Source: Zonotrichia leucophrys gambelii (lineage: Eukaryota > Chordata > Aves > Passeriformes > Passerellidae). Taken from it: DNA of 64,000 bases. The notes under the pieces are model-generated. The model ran no database searches, was not told where the DNA came from, and worked only from the letters and a program-made list of their open reading frames with translations. This document shows, piece after piece, positions 35,725 to 48,900 of the stretch. Position 1 is the stretch's first letter, and every line of letters starts with the position of its first letter. Location of the stretch: positions 143,489,917 to 143,553,916 of the forward strand of contig NC_088171.1 in the NCBI RefSeq assembly GCF_028769735.1. Direction: 5' to 3'. Both the position numbers and the translations under genes were made by a program.

Positions 35725-36925
35725 CATAGAATCATAGAGTAGTTTGGGTCAGAAGGTACCATTAAAGACAGTTTAAATGTTCAGTTTGACTGCCCTGGTT
35801 AGGTACATCTTTATTAGATTAGGTTGCTTAAAGCCACATCCAACCTAACCTTGAATGCTGCCAGGTATCCACAATTTCTCTTGGCAACATGTGCCAATGT
35901 TTCAACACTTGTCACTGAAAAAATTTCTTCTTTATGTACAATCTAAATCTACCCTCTTAGGTTTAAACCATTGCCCCTCGTCCTATCATTACAGGTGCTA
36001 TTAAATAAAGCTCTGTCTATCTTTCTCATAAGTACTGAAAGGCTGCAATGAGGTTCCCCTGGAGCCTTCTCTGCAGGCTGAAAAATCTCAACTCTCTCAG
36101 CCTCTCCTCATAGCTGAGATGTTCCAGCTTTCTGATGGTTTCCATGACCCTCTTCTGGGTCTGCCCGAGCATGTCTTTCTTGTACTGGGGACCCCAGCAT
36201 TGGACACTTTACTCCTGATGGGGCCTCACCAGAGCAGAGTAAAGGGGAGAACCACCTCTCTTGACCTGCTGAGAACCTTCTTTAGATACAGACCTGGACA
36301 TTGCTGGCTTTCTGGAATGCAAACACACACACTGCTGATCTACATATCTACATCCATTCTTCACCCACCAGTACTCCCAAGACTTCTCAGGGTTGTTCTC
36401 ACTCATTCCCCAGTATGTCCTGATATTGGGGATTGTCCTGATCAAGGTGCAGGGTCTTGTATTTTGGCTTGGAGAACTTCCTTGTGGTTCACATGGTCCC
36501 ACTCCTCCAGCCCCCCAAAGTCCTCTGGAAGGGATTCCTTCTCTTAGGCAAATCCACCACTTATCTTCATGTTATCCACAAACTTGCTAAGGGTTCACCT
36601 GATCTCATTACCTATATAGTTAACAAAGATATTAAATTCTATTTCTTTCAGTACAGACCCCTGGGGGACATCACTTGTTACTGGTCTCCACTTCAACATT
36701 GAGCCTTTAACTCCAGCTCTTTGGACACAACCATCCAACCATCTCCTTATCCATCAAGTTGTTCACCCATCAGATCTTTATCTCTCTGACTGGGAGGCAG
36801 GACTGTAGTAGAGGACTGTGTCAAAGGCCTAAATGAAGTCCAGGTAGATGACAGTAGCAGCTTTTCCCTTGTCTGCTGATGCAGTCATTTCACCATAGAA
36901 GGCTTTTGATGTGTTTCAATATGTC
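35725..36925 (-). mobile_element. CR1 LINE, 1.2-kb 3' part with degenerate reverse transcriptase
   Basis: The most complete CR1 here, on the minus strand. Its 3' end is the terminal repeat (plus-strand CATAGAATCATAGAG, 35725-35739), followed by the whole 3' UTR and the C-terminal half of ORF2. Reading minus, reverse-transcriptase motifs appear in order. Motif A (IYLDF..AFDT, 36849-36818) is broken by an in-frame TAG between its two halves. Motif B (DVPQGSVL) lies at about 36676-36650. The catalytic motif C (about 36582-36571) reads FVDN, so the second aspartate is lost. It is 5'-truncated before the fingers domain and endonuclease. Dead and old. A 142-codon plus-strand open frame (36119-36547) is only its antisense. 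Confidence 0.93.
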
Positions 36926-39900
36926 TTATATTTTTACCATGCTGTTCATGATCATTGTCTTTTACAAGCAGCATCTAGTGAGTCATTACAACAAGCCTGT
37001 TTTTTGAGAAAGTATTATTTTACATGCTTCATAGAAAGAAAACAGCCTGAAAGATTGAACCAAGGCCTTTTATTGTAAGAATTTGGTTATCTGCAAAATG
37101 AATTGTCTTCTTCCCTATCTTTCTTATTAATCTCTCATTCTGACAGGCTTGTAGGTACAAGTCTGCAATATGAACCTGTGAATTTTTCACTAATTCCAGA
37201 ACTGATCTTTTTTTCATTATCATCTGAGTGTAATTGCTGGAGCCAACCACTTTCTCACTTATTCATTTGCCACACATTCACACTCTCTTATTAATTTCAT
37301 ACATCCCATGAGACACAAGCTTAATTTATCAGGTTTAGTGGCTTTGCCCTTGCTTTCACAATGTTGAAAGTCAAAAGCCTCACCCAGGTCTCAGGGTCAT
37401 CCCCCTTTTTCTTTCTGGATTATACATGTGTACACTCTGCAGTGACTCTCCTGGATAGTGGCTGAATAACGTGGCAAGACTCCAGTGTACAGAAGTGCAG
37501 CAGACTGTGCTGATCTGCTGTTTGATAATGAGCTGTGTGGTCATTCTGTGGTAGTCCAGATTGATGTAAATACTTCTAGAAGGAGCTATATCTTATTTGG
37601 TAAGAGAATTATAGGAGATAGCTCTGTTTGGGCTCAATGCCCAGCACTGCTGCTCTCAGAGTAAACATTTGACTATTCTCTGCTTCCAGTCCACAACCAA
37701 AATAGGACAGCCTTGTCTAAAATTAACTAAAGAGGCTCTTTCATCTTAAGAACATTTAGATTTGGTATTTCAAGTAAATGTTTTTTAAAAAGTAATTCTG
37801 TTTTACTGCAGCAGTTTCTTGGAATCTGGGCTGGATGCCCTTGGCCAGATCCACATAGAATCTTCATAAGTGGGAAATGAACTTTATCTCCATTTGTCCT
37901 TCTTTTTTTTTTTCCTTTAATTTTAAAATACATTGACTCAAGAATTGCATTTCAAGCTATGTCACATGTCTTCCTGAGGGTTTGTGTGTCTATTAATAGG
38001 TAGGATCTAACATCTTCCCACATCAAGCCTGTTGTGGAGACAGAATTGGAAGGATGTAAAGCAGAAAACCAAAAATTTCAGCATCAATTAATTTCAGGTT
38101 CTAATGTGTGTTTTTCAAAGTCTCTTTCCAAACGACAAGTTCACTTTCCTTAGAAAATCACAGTTTCTTGTCATAAGGACTTCAGAAAGACAGTCTCTGT
38201 AAACTCATCTATACTTTTCAAAATTCTTTTACTTGAGAAAGAAAAAAACTGCAATGCTTATTTAAAATACTTGATGACCTGACTCTTGTACCAGTGAAAG
38301 CAGTAGTAAGTACTGTCTCAATTCCTATGGAAGAAGGATCAGGTTCCTAGATAGCTACATAAATATTTACCAGGCTGGGAGGAGCCTGGTAACACCTCCA
38401 AAATAAAGGTTGCAATACAGCCTTCATTTATAACTTCCTGTTCTCACATGTTAATAACTTCCCCAGGCTTTAGTCTTGCTGGCAATTCTCCATGTTTGGT
38501 TTCTGCCTGGAGGTGATGTGTATTTGGAACAAACTTATACCACACTTTTGACTAGGCAAGCAGCCAAAATGGCTGAGATTTGTTGCCTGGACTAGAGGTA
38601 ACTGTCTTTGAGGCCTAGCACCTTCTCGTGAAAGGGAAAAAAAAATTAGAATTGCCAAAGCTATTAAGTGATTCAAGATCACTTATGAGCCAGTGTTTGA
38701 CTTTTTGGAAGTGATTTACTGTAATCACATCATATTATTGTTGTTGGGTTTTGCCTCAAGAAAGCTGTCCATTTAGAGTCTCAGTTAAGTCTCCTTAGGT
38801 GTCAAGGATTGAATGGGTAATTCATTCTTATTTTCCTCATTCTTTCATGTGGGTGGAGCAAGAAAAAGGGAAGAAGGTACAGATGGCTTCCACCATACCT
38901 TCTCTCTTTCACTTAAATAAAATAATGTGCATTTTGGGGAGTTAGCCAAAAATAAACTCTTCCTTCAGATATTGAAGAGTGAACATTCAAACAAGGTAGA
39001 CCGGTCAACTAAGATCTTTTGAGTACTTTGAAAAGCTAAAAGCCCCTGTCAAATACTGAAAGATTCTGAGCTTCTTCAACAGAAATAAATGAAGCCAATG
39101 GTGTTTGTCTCCTCTTGTTCATTACCCATACTGGTATGAAAGCTCTGAGTACACAGCTTTAAAGGTGGAGATAGTGTGTTAATTCTCCTTTCCCTATTTC
39201 TTTTTTTCACTTAGTAGGTAGGAATTCTGTGTCCAAAAAATGCCCTGTGGGGATTTTTGACATTTCAGAAGCACACTACCACATCTCTGTATACAATAAC
39301 AATGATGAACTGGAATGCTTGGTATTTCCTTGCTTCTGTAGAGGAAGCAAGGCAGGATATTGAATCAGACAACTTGAATCTGAAAATCTCTCCCTTTACC
39401 TCCTCTACATGATCTGATGTCTCCCATATATGCAGTGTCCAGAAAAATGCTTGACATAGAGACTGTGGTTGGAGAATTTGGCAAGACTGGTGTTATTTTG
39501 CTGTGTCATTCCAGTTTCTAACCCATCAAGCTGATAAAAGGAAAACAGAACAACCTTTTTTAGTAAAAATCATGTTTGCGGTTAATAGCTGTGCCAGATA
39601 ACCCTGGGTGCCAAGAGAGCCTTGTGCTTACTGGGAAGTGGACTGGTCTGCACATCTGTGAGTTCTTCCAAAATGGCAGAATATCAGTCAGCCCTAACCC
39701 AAAAAATGTGTGATGCTGATATCTGAATGCTCTGTTGAAGCAAACATAGCCTGCCACTGAGCACGGCTTACTACCATGGAATCATTACTGTGCCAACAAC
39801 GTGCAACTTCTGGTTGCTTTAGAGAGTAGGCAGGGATCAGCACGTATTAACTCCTCTGGTATATCCTGAATTTACTTTTCCAGTTCAGCACCCGAAAGGC

Positions 39901-40063
39901 TTTGAACCCATAACAGAAGGCCTTCATTACGATGCTTTATCCATCAAAACAATTCTGGTGAGGTTGTGTGAGAAAGGGAATGATATATTATTAACCCAGT
40001 CTCTCTTCCAGGAGGGTTGGTGTTGGGTGAGCAACAAAAAGAAGCTGAGCTGGGACAGCCCCC
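36926..40063. other. Unique DNA between two CR1 copies, no gene seen
   Basis: No gene or dispersed repeat recognised. Small open frames only. Confidence 0.5.
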
Positions 40064-40335
40064 CAGCTGTTGCATGAGGGCAGCAGCCAACAGCTCCATG
40101 GCCAGATGGGGATCAGGGACCAGTGGTGTCCCTCAGGGGTCTGTTTAGGACCAGTACTGTGTAATATCTTCAACAAAGACTCAGACACTGGGACTAAGTG
40201 CACCCTCAGCAAATTTGCAGATGACACCAAGCTGAGGTGTCATCCTGAGGGATGGAATGTCATCCATAAACACCTGTACTAGTTTGAGAAGTGTGAGCAT
40301 GTGAACCTCATGAGATTCAACAAGTGAACTTGTTC
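40064..40335 (+). mobile_element. CR1 LINE internal fragment (reverse-transcriptase core)
   Basis: A short plus-strand piece of CR1 ORF2. The frame at 40070-40282 carries a CR1-type motif C, KFADDTKL, with both catalytic aspartates kept, preceded by CTLS and by a motif-B segment whose reading frame is disturbed ([10 protein letters not shown] in place of the usual motif). After the stop the nucleotide text 'gaacctcatgagattcaacaag' continues CR1. No 3' UTR or terminal repeat follows, so the copy is truncated at both ends. Retroelement fossil, not a host gene. Confidence 0.88.
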
Positions 40336-41474
40336 TGGATCCTCAAAGGTTTCCCTGACCAGACTGAACAAAACTCTGGGTACCCTGAGTAGTCTGTTCA
40401 TACATTATACACTGTCTTGAGTAGAAGGTTGATATATAGGCCTGGTGAGCTCCATTCTGCATGGATGTAATCTATGAGCCTAGAAAGGCATATTTCCTCT
40501 CCCATTAGTTGTCTGTTTTGGCCATACATAACAGTATATAGATATGTTAATAACACTGTACGTAAACAGAGAAGAATGTGCTTCTCAGTGCTTGCTTGAA
40601 ATGTTTCTGGCAGTGCAGTGTCAAGTTCTCAGTTGAGGTCTTAAAGAAATAATTTTCAGCAGTTGATTTCTTGAACCACAAGGCTGTACTGTCAGAATCA
40701 CACTGCTACACAGGAGGAGTATGCGAGGTGAGAGTGGCCCTCTTGGAAAAGGTTAAGGAATGCTGTCTCTAACTCCTCCTTGCACTGCATCGTTCCCTAA
40801 AGAATTGCAGAACGCATCCATAGGGTTTCAGTATCCTGGCCTATGAAGAAAATCTGAAAAGATGAAGAAAACCTTGCAATTCTGTAGCTGGTTAACTCTT
40901 CTTGCTAATACAGGTTGCAAATTCCTCTGAGCTAATGCCTGTCTGAGTTAAAGAATCTGTCTCCGCAACACTACTTGTGAATCTCAAATGCTTCCACCTT
41001 TACCTAAGCCCTCTAAACTTGCCTTCACCTCATGTGGTTTATTGTTGAGGTTAGTTGAAAATTAGCTTGAATGTAAGGCAAATGATACACTTGAAATTGC
41101 CTACTTCTCTTTTCTGACCATATAAATAGAAGAAAAACAATTAGATTAGATTAGATGTCTCCAATGCAAAGATCTATATTGGATAAAATTGATATCTTTT
41201 GTCAAATTAGGGCACTTTGAGGGCAGTGGAGAAACCAATAGGTCATATCAACACAGATAGTATTTTATCATATAATATTTTATGGAGAATAAACTAATCT
41301 AACTTTGTTTTACAATTTAGTTGTTATGGGAACTGCTTACAATACTTGGGATTTTTGAGTGGGGTGGGGCTCTTGGCCTTGTTTTCAGCCATCAGGTCTT
41401 GTTAAATCTTTTCGTGCTGCACAAAGGACATAATTATTATAAAAGTTTCATTCCTTAAATCGGTATTAATGGTC
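40336..41474. other. Unique DNA, no gene seen
   Basis: Nothing recognised except a short ATTAG triplication near 41141-41156. Confidence 0.5.
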
Positions 41475-41640
41475 TGTAATCAAGTCATCCCTCGAAGTTT
41501 TCTGTGATTAAACTAAACAAATTAAGTTGCTGAGTATTTCTGCAAAATATGTTTATAATCTCTTAATCACTTTAGTGGTTCTTCTCTGAACCCTCTCCAG
41601 TTTAGCAACCTGGAACCAGAATATTGTGTATGATTGTCTG
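41475..41640 (-). mobile_element. Ancient CR1-like LINE fragment
   Basis: The text 'aaactaaacaaattaagttg' ... 'tggttcttctctgaaccc' ... 'tctccagttta' resembles the reverse complement of an old amniote CR1 type, in which this segment reads like a diverged version of the younger 'aggctgaa...ctctcc' region. It is far more diverged than the CR1 at 35.7 kb, so it probably predates avian radiation. Both ends are vague. Confidence 0.5.
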
Positions 41641-44600
41641 ACCTTCTCTTTTAATTTTTAAATTATTTTTCTTAATATCTTATTTTTCCTTTGCCACCAC
41701 AAAATCCACATCCAGCTCTTGGATCATTTCCCCCCAAATGCTGATATCAATCTGTGTGTTTGTAGTGTAGCTCTCCCTATGCCTGGGTGGAAGTGTTAAC
41801 ATGAGCTCAGTGTTTGGCTGCCTGCCTGGGCTCACATGAACTTTCCCCTGCAATCACCACATTAGGACTTCCACTTGCAGTGTCAGGGTTGGAAGCAGCC
41901 CTAATCTGAATGGAGGAAGATGAAGAAAAGGCAGCTACAGCCTCGTGGCTGTCACAGCAACTATTGAGTTTGTCGGTCACATCAGTAAAATAGAAAGGAG
42001 GAATGATGAGGCAGCTGCCTGCATACTCCTGTATGGAAAATGTGACTTCTATAGAGTTGTATTAATACTATAAAAGATTTAAAGTTAAAAAAATATTGAA
42101 GCACCAGACTTCTTCCAGTCACAGCCTCTTATTTTCCATCTATTTATTCTTGTAATTATCCCAGCAATTCATAAGTGGCAGCACTCATCCAGGAAAATAA
42201 CCAAATCCAGTTCTGACTTGTGTCTAAGCTAGTAGCACAGTCCCTGTAGGTTTTCTCCACATTCAATGGAAAGGACTGAACTCCCTCCATAGGGTGACTT
42301 TCCCAGAGGAAAAATCTGAATTACTCTTAACAGAGACCCAGCACGACAAGCTGCAAATTTGGACTTCCCAGATAATCACTACAGAAGGACAGCCCTCTTC
42401 GATCCTTGTCTTGATTTCAAGATATGAGGAATTTTTCCCTTGGGATCCTTGCCTGATGGTTATTCATTCACTTTGTTTCCTTTCTAAGTGTTCTGTCTTT
42501 GATTTGCATCTGTGAATTTGTTACATCTTTCTCTAGTAGATCAGAGAATCCTTATAATCAGCATTTTATTCCTGTCGAAAGAGCAGATTTTCCACAAGCT
42601 GGAGAGGACCAGATTACAGGAGAAAGAAGGCCTCTCTTATCAAATGATAGTCTGCCAGGTACAATCTCATGTAGGTGATGGAGAACTCTTTGCAGCCACT
42701 GCCACACTGTCTTGAAATCATCAGGTGCTGTAATGGTGCAACACTGCCATCCATTGCAAGAGTTCTCAGCATTAACCAGGGAATTGGAGTGGGCTCAGCC
42801 TGTGATCCAGCCTGGTATACAAGAGTACATGGTCATAATGGCTAATTCTACCATTTCTGCAATTGTGAAGACTTTGCTTTCCTGCTAAACAAGCTAATAT
42901 TTAAAATCAGCATCCTGCTCTTGGCCTCCCTTTGAGGTCTCTCACTGCCAATCATGTTGTCCCTAAATGTGTATTACCTTGGGGAAGATCTAATGGATCC
43001 CTTATTCCTGTTAACAAACAAGAAGACTTGCATCCAGGTGGCCTTTAGTTCATAGAAGTCAGAGCCAAGCTGAGTAAGGATGCCTCTTGAGATCTACCCT
43101 GATCATTATCTTTGATCAACTTTATGAAGTTTGCTCAGAGTCCCATAGAAAATTTGATGTAACAAAGAATGAAATCACTGCTTCCTAAATTCAACAATAA
43201 TTCCTGAGTTTTTGGTCCATCCCATCTCAGTGCTCCATTAAACTGCCTCTGAAGTTCCCGCTATCCCTATTTTTTCCTTGATCCTTCAGTGCCACCCTAT
43301 GATGCTTGAAAAGCCTGATGCTCTATTTGTGAGTCCCCATGAGCAGCGAAAATTGACAGCAGTGTCTCAGCAACTGTGATCTCCAGCAGCTCAGGGAACA
43401 GTGCAGCAAAGTCTGAGCAGACATTTCGTGTATTTCCTGAGGAGCTGCTGCCTGAGTGCACAGCCATTGGCATCACTCTGGCACTCACCAGCTGCTACTT
43501 TGAGCAGCCCCTGAGTGAAAGGGTCAGCTGCACGTGGTGGCGTCAGCTGAGTCAGTGATCCTTCTTCTAGCCTCACACTGAAATGCAGCTCTGGTGCACA
43601 TCCTCCAGCCAAGTGAGGAGTCCACCCTGAACAGGTGCTGGGTGGCTCAGCCACTTAAACTTTTGGAAGGAGCACAGAGATGGTGCTGTGAATCCAGATA
43701 TCTGAAAAGTGTTAGAATATGTGGGCTGGACTGGAGGTGTGCTCGTGTATCCATGAACATGTCAGTGTTCTGGAAACTAGATATATTCCAGTGCAATTAG
43801 AAAATAATACAGAAAAGCAGCTTTTCAACATTCTGGGGGGCTGAATTCTGGTCCATCTTTCAAGAGCCAGACATGACATTTCATCCTTTCCAATGAAACA
43901 GGGACTGAGAGCTGGAGATTGCAATGGAAGAACACTGAGTTATCACCCACAGGCAGTATTTTACTCTAAAGCCTATTTATATCCACAACAGCCTGTAATG
44001 TGCATCTCTGAAAGTGAGCTGGGCCTACCTTCTGGCTCAAGAAGCACTGGATGTGTTATGAGACGCACACAGCTGGCTATTCCTATAACATGAAAGCATA
44101 ATAATTCATAATACTGCTATCAGGATGCCCTTTTCTAACACAGGAAATAAATCACAACTATTGATAGAGACTATTCATACAGGCCAAGCTCTTCATCTGT
44201 TTGCCACGCTCTGTTTTTTACAAACAATTTTCTTAGCAGAACTCAACTTTCAAACAATGAATAAAAGTAGGCATTTAAAGGTGTGCTTTTTAAACTGTTC
44301 ATCCAAAATGAGAGCAAAAATCTGTCTCACCCTTGCTCAGAGCTACTTCTAGGAGGTACTCATGTAGCTGTGAATATGTGAACAGTTGGAAAGGAATGGT
44401 GGTTGGAAGAATCTATAAATGAGTGGGAAAGCTATGACTGGTTTATATTCATGTATGAGGAGAGTGATCAAATCAGAAAAAAAGCAATTTTTGTTCAGGT
44501 TGGCTAACTTTCAAATTGTTCAACTGCTAACACCTATTACACAGTTAGATCAACAGGGTTAAAAACTAAGAATTTATTCTTTCTTCCTCTACAGCCAGAA

Positions 44601-45659
44601 AAACTCCCAGTTTGTGTGTCTGACTATGCTCTATCAGTTAAGACCTGAAATAATTCCAAAGGATTGGTTGTGTTACCCTAGGCTCCTTATGTAACAAATC
44701 ATGATTTTTTTTTTTTTCAAGCAGCCTAACAGAGAGATGTACAAAATCTTTTAGTCCCTGTAGAAATGGGCTTTAGGTAACACTACACAAGGACTATTTA
44801 AACATCCTTAATGTATGGATTCTGTGATAGCCCTGTGGCAGAAAGGCTTGGACTAGGGATGCAAAGTCCAGTCTGGATGGTTTGTGCTCTCCTATATAAA
44901 CATAGAGCTGGACTTGCATACACCTTCTAGTGTAACATTATTATCAAATTCTATGATTCCATGACTGCCATTATCTTCTCACCCAAGTTTTCACTTTCCA
45001 AACTTTTCCCTCTATTTCTTCTGACACCTGGAAGTCCTGCATATTCATGGTTTAAACTAAGCTATGGTACCTTGTGTTTGAGTGGAGGAGGAAGGAGCAC
45101 AGCATGGCTGTTGGTCTGTTTCCACAGATGTGAAACACTTCAGGGTGTTTTTCCTGAACTAAGAGAGAGATGCCATTGTGACTTTAAGTGATTGTTGGTT
45201 CTTGTTCCTGGGACCTCCTGGAGGCAGTTCCAAATTAACTGGCTTTTCCAAGGACAGTTCAGCCAAGCATCATTACCATACACTACTAAAATGGGTCCAT
45301 CACTCCCCCATCCTGACCCTTACCAAGATTTTTGAGAATGTCCTAATGAAAGCAGTCTTGTCTTTATTTTCTGTAGCATACACACTGAGAGAATCAACCC
45401 TCTAGGAGATAAAGATATTTGGAAATACCTTGCAACACTTTCAGATGACATAAAGAAAATGGAACAGAATGAACCAAGAAGGAAGAAGCCCTATTCTTTG
45501 CCTCTTACCCTTCACTAGTTAAGACTGGACTTCTTGATCTCTCTCTGTAGGTTGGCTCACAAGAAATAGACATTCAGAGTGCCTGTTGAAAAAAATGCAT
45601 TTAAAATGCAGTGGGTGCAAAATTTAGCCTGATATATGATCTGGAGGTGAGTCAGTCTT
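41641..45659. other. Unique DNA, no gene seen
   Basis: Open frames up to 87 codons without recognisable domains. The segment 43240-43640 is slightly GC-richer. A text near 44941-44962 resembles a CR1 tail but is too short to call. Confidence 0.5.
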
Positions 45660-45905
45660 ATGTGTGGTAATCTGGGAAGCAAGTAGGAGCAAAGATTTCT
45701 CAGAAGATAGAAGGAGTTGAAGAGAAAAGCAAGATAAAAATTTGAAAATTAGGCAGAAGGCTGAAAAAGAGAGTCCTGAAAAAAAATGTTGTGAGTAGTA
45801 AATGGTATGGAATTGAAAAGGATTAAAGGAAGGGAGAAGATCAACTGAGGGTCAGGTTAGAATCGGGGGGAGAAGTGGAAGATTAAGGATCAGTGAAGCA
45901 TGATG
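45660..45905. repeat. Purine-rich strand-asymmetric tract
   Basis: About 245 bp in which the plus strand is dominated by A and G (many GAAG, GGAA and AAAAG blocks), ending in a GGGGGGAGAAG block. No open frame of note. Confidence 0.6.
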
Positions 45906-48900
45906 ATTCTGGCCCAGTCCTTTGCCCTTTTCTTTGGACTTTAGGAAGGTACAGCCAGAGCTTTGGTTTCTAGTGAATTTTCCTTCCTTTCTTCCCCTGT
46001 ATGCTTCCTAAAATCTATTCATGTGTGCAATCTGCAACTGTGATGTGGTGTAAAACAATGTGTATGGTAGAAAGAGTTTGCAACATCAGACCTCTAAAAT
46101 AGCAAAGTCTTAGAGCACAGACTAGTTTGTCAGCTGGTATAAACTGAAAGAGCTCCATTGAATCTGCATATTCTTTAGTCTTGAATTAAGTACCAAGCAT
46201 GTTAGTCACTGAATAATGACAGGAGAATCTCCTTTTTAACTCCTAGAGGCCCTTACTGGGTCCTTGAGCTGAAACTTTTTTGTCTCTTTAGAAATTTAAA
46301 CCATGTTTGTTCCATTCTTACATCCACTGGAATTCGCAACATATCTGCTTTGTAGTCTGGACAAAGCTTGAAGATTTCCCCAAACACAGTGTGAATCAAA
46401 CCACACAGGAATGTTTGTAAAGAACATCTTGGACCCTTTGAAAACATATTCAGTTCTCAGAAGCACTAATGCATTCCACATTTGGTCATTAAACACTAAT
46501 TGGTAACATGCTGTGGAAGGGTTCACTCTCTGACCAGTCAGTATTTCCTAGGTCACAGCACTGCATGACCTTGGTGCCCTGATGTGACCTGCCCTTTTGA
46601 ACTTCTAATCCTTCAACTCGTCAGAGAGCATTAGTAGCTCAGGCCACTTTGGAAACCAGAGGCATATTTTCCCCTGGCTGTTTCAAAGTTTTCTTGGTTT
46701 CCCTCCATCTCCTGCTCCCACCCCCTCCTCTCTGGTGATTCAGGATGTCTTTTGGGGGCCTAATTGAAGGCTTCAAAGTGCCCGATAGTTTATTATGAAA
46801 CTATTGTCCTTGGTAAATGTCACAGGACTCATGTTTTATTATATTTATAACCTTTTTTCCATTAGTCTGCCATTTCCCTGAGAAATTATGACCTTGGCTC
46901 TATCAGTTAACCAAGCTGGTTTTATATATAGCAAATGTGTGCGTGTGCACAAAAGGAGAGGAAAGGGGAAGTCACCAGAGAAATTTCTATTAAAACAGTG
47001 CTTGTACTGCCTTCCTCTAGAATCCTGCAAGCAATTTAAAGATTGTGATAAGGAAAGGAATCAGGAGAAAAAATGTGTCTAATATTAAAATCTCAAGTGA
47101 TATCTTTGACTTCAGTGGACATAGGACAATAGATCCTGGTTGCTGTCAGGTCTATCATTCAGCATAAATTTCACCTGATATTTCTTATCAGAAGTGTGTT
47201 TAGGGTTTTCCCCTCTCCTTTCTTGTTGTCTTATCCTTGCTTACTTTGAATTTTCTCACTCTCTATTTTGGACAAATTTAAATCATTTTTCTAAATTCAC
47301 CCATGGTCTAAGTCTCAGGATAGACTATATACAAACTGTATTTAATCCTTAGCACTTCAGAGGATGAAAACAACTGGACCTTTCTGGGAATTTGGGAAAA
47401 AAATATTTGGGGCACACTGAGTGCAGGGTTACAGACTGGAGTGGGTCACATTGTGCTTTTTAAACACTAATCCCCGAATCTTTTCTAAGACGTCCCCCAG
47501 AAGTAAGAAAAAGCAATCAAACCTGTTATCAGCAGATGTACATCTGAAATACTGGAGATTGTGAGAGTATGTTGACTGGCCAGTGACTAAGTACTTTCAT
47601 TCAAGGAGAGCCCAGGATATTTTTAAATGAACTAATAAATGTTCATTTTCTGTGCCAGAAAATCTTCCTGGGCACAGGAATGAGGCTGTCCATGCACTAA
47701 CCTCGTTAGGCCAATACTGGTGAAACATTTAATTTACTGGTGTAGACTTGGCCAGAATAGCTGAATTCTGTAGGTACAACCTTAAGGATCAAGCAGGGTG
47801 ATCTCCCATTGAAAGAAAGAACATAGTAACTGACCTTGGTCTTGTTTGCCTCCCAGTGGGAGTGGGTGAGGTCAAATTCATTAAAGTCCCTGTTTGAGAA
47901 GGGAAATGCTATAAAAAGCAATGTGTTGGGGTTTACTTTCTTCTTTTTTTTTAAATTTTTTAAAGAAACGATTAAAAAAATAAAAAGTTTGGTATTGATT
48001 TCATGCTGCAGAATTTGAAATTCTTCCATTCCTCATCCCCTCTAGCCAATCTCTTAAACAAACAGAGCAGTTCTCTCTGTAGATATTGAAAGAGTTCTCT
48101 AACTGCCAGCTATGCTGGCCCAGGTAAACGAGGATAGGACAAATGAAAAAATGCATAAAACTTTAGGGATTGAGAATTTTTTCAGAAAGCTATATCTTCA
48201 TGAGAAATTTCACCTTTGAAATAAAAAAAAGAGATTTTTTTGAAAGAAAAAAATTTTTAATTACCATCTGGTCAACAGTATTTATTCCTTCAGATCACTG
48301 GAACCCATCTTTTACTTTTGCTTTTATTAGCTCTCTTGTAAAGATCACTATATATTGTATATATGTATTACCTTTTCCTCCAGATCAGTAAGGGCAAGAT
48401 ATCCCCTGTCCTTCAAGGATTCCATCCACTTGCCTCTGCCCCTCCCACATGTCAGTGGCAGTATGTAAAGCCATTAGAGTCATGTTCTTGGCAACATCCC
48501 AACTTTAAAATGCTCCATTCCCAATTCCCACGTAAGAGATGACAGACTTTGGTGACCTTTTGTATCAACACTTGTTTGCTAAAATTAGATTCTTTTTCTT
48601 CCTGGCATATAACCAAACAGATTATACTCCTCAACCTGTCATCCTTGGAGGGCAGGCAGTCCCAGAAACTGATGATGCAGAGGAATAAACTTCTACATGA
48701 AGAGTAAATGAAGCTCAAAGGAAAAAAAAAAAAAAGTGAATGATGTCCTAGCAGTGTATGCATCTATCTCTGGTGTACATACACATGCACAGATGATATT
48801 AAGCGATGGTGTCAGCCACAAAAGGTTGGGAGGTTAGATACAGGTCAGATAAGCATCTAGCAATTTAGATGTGTCTTGAAAGTTCATTTGAATTTAAGAT

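Noticed and set aside
36119..36547. 142-codon plus-strand open frame
   Set aside because: It is antisense to the minus-strand CR1 3' UTR and ORF2 region.
44880..44962. Possible CR1 terminal tail ('aaattctatgattccatgac')
   Set aside because: Only the last 20 bp resemble the CR1 octamer repeat; the upstream text does not follow the CR1 order well enough.
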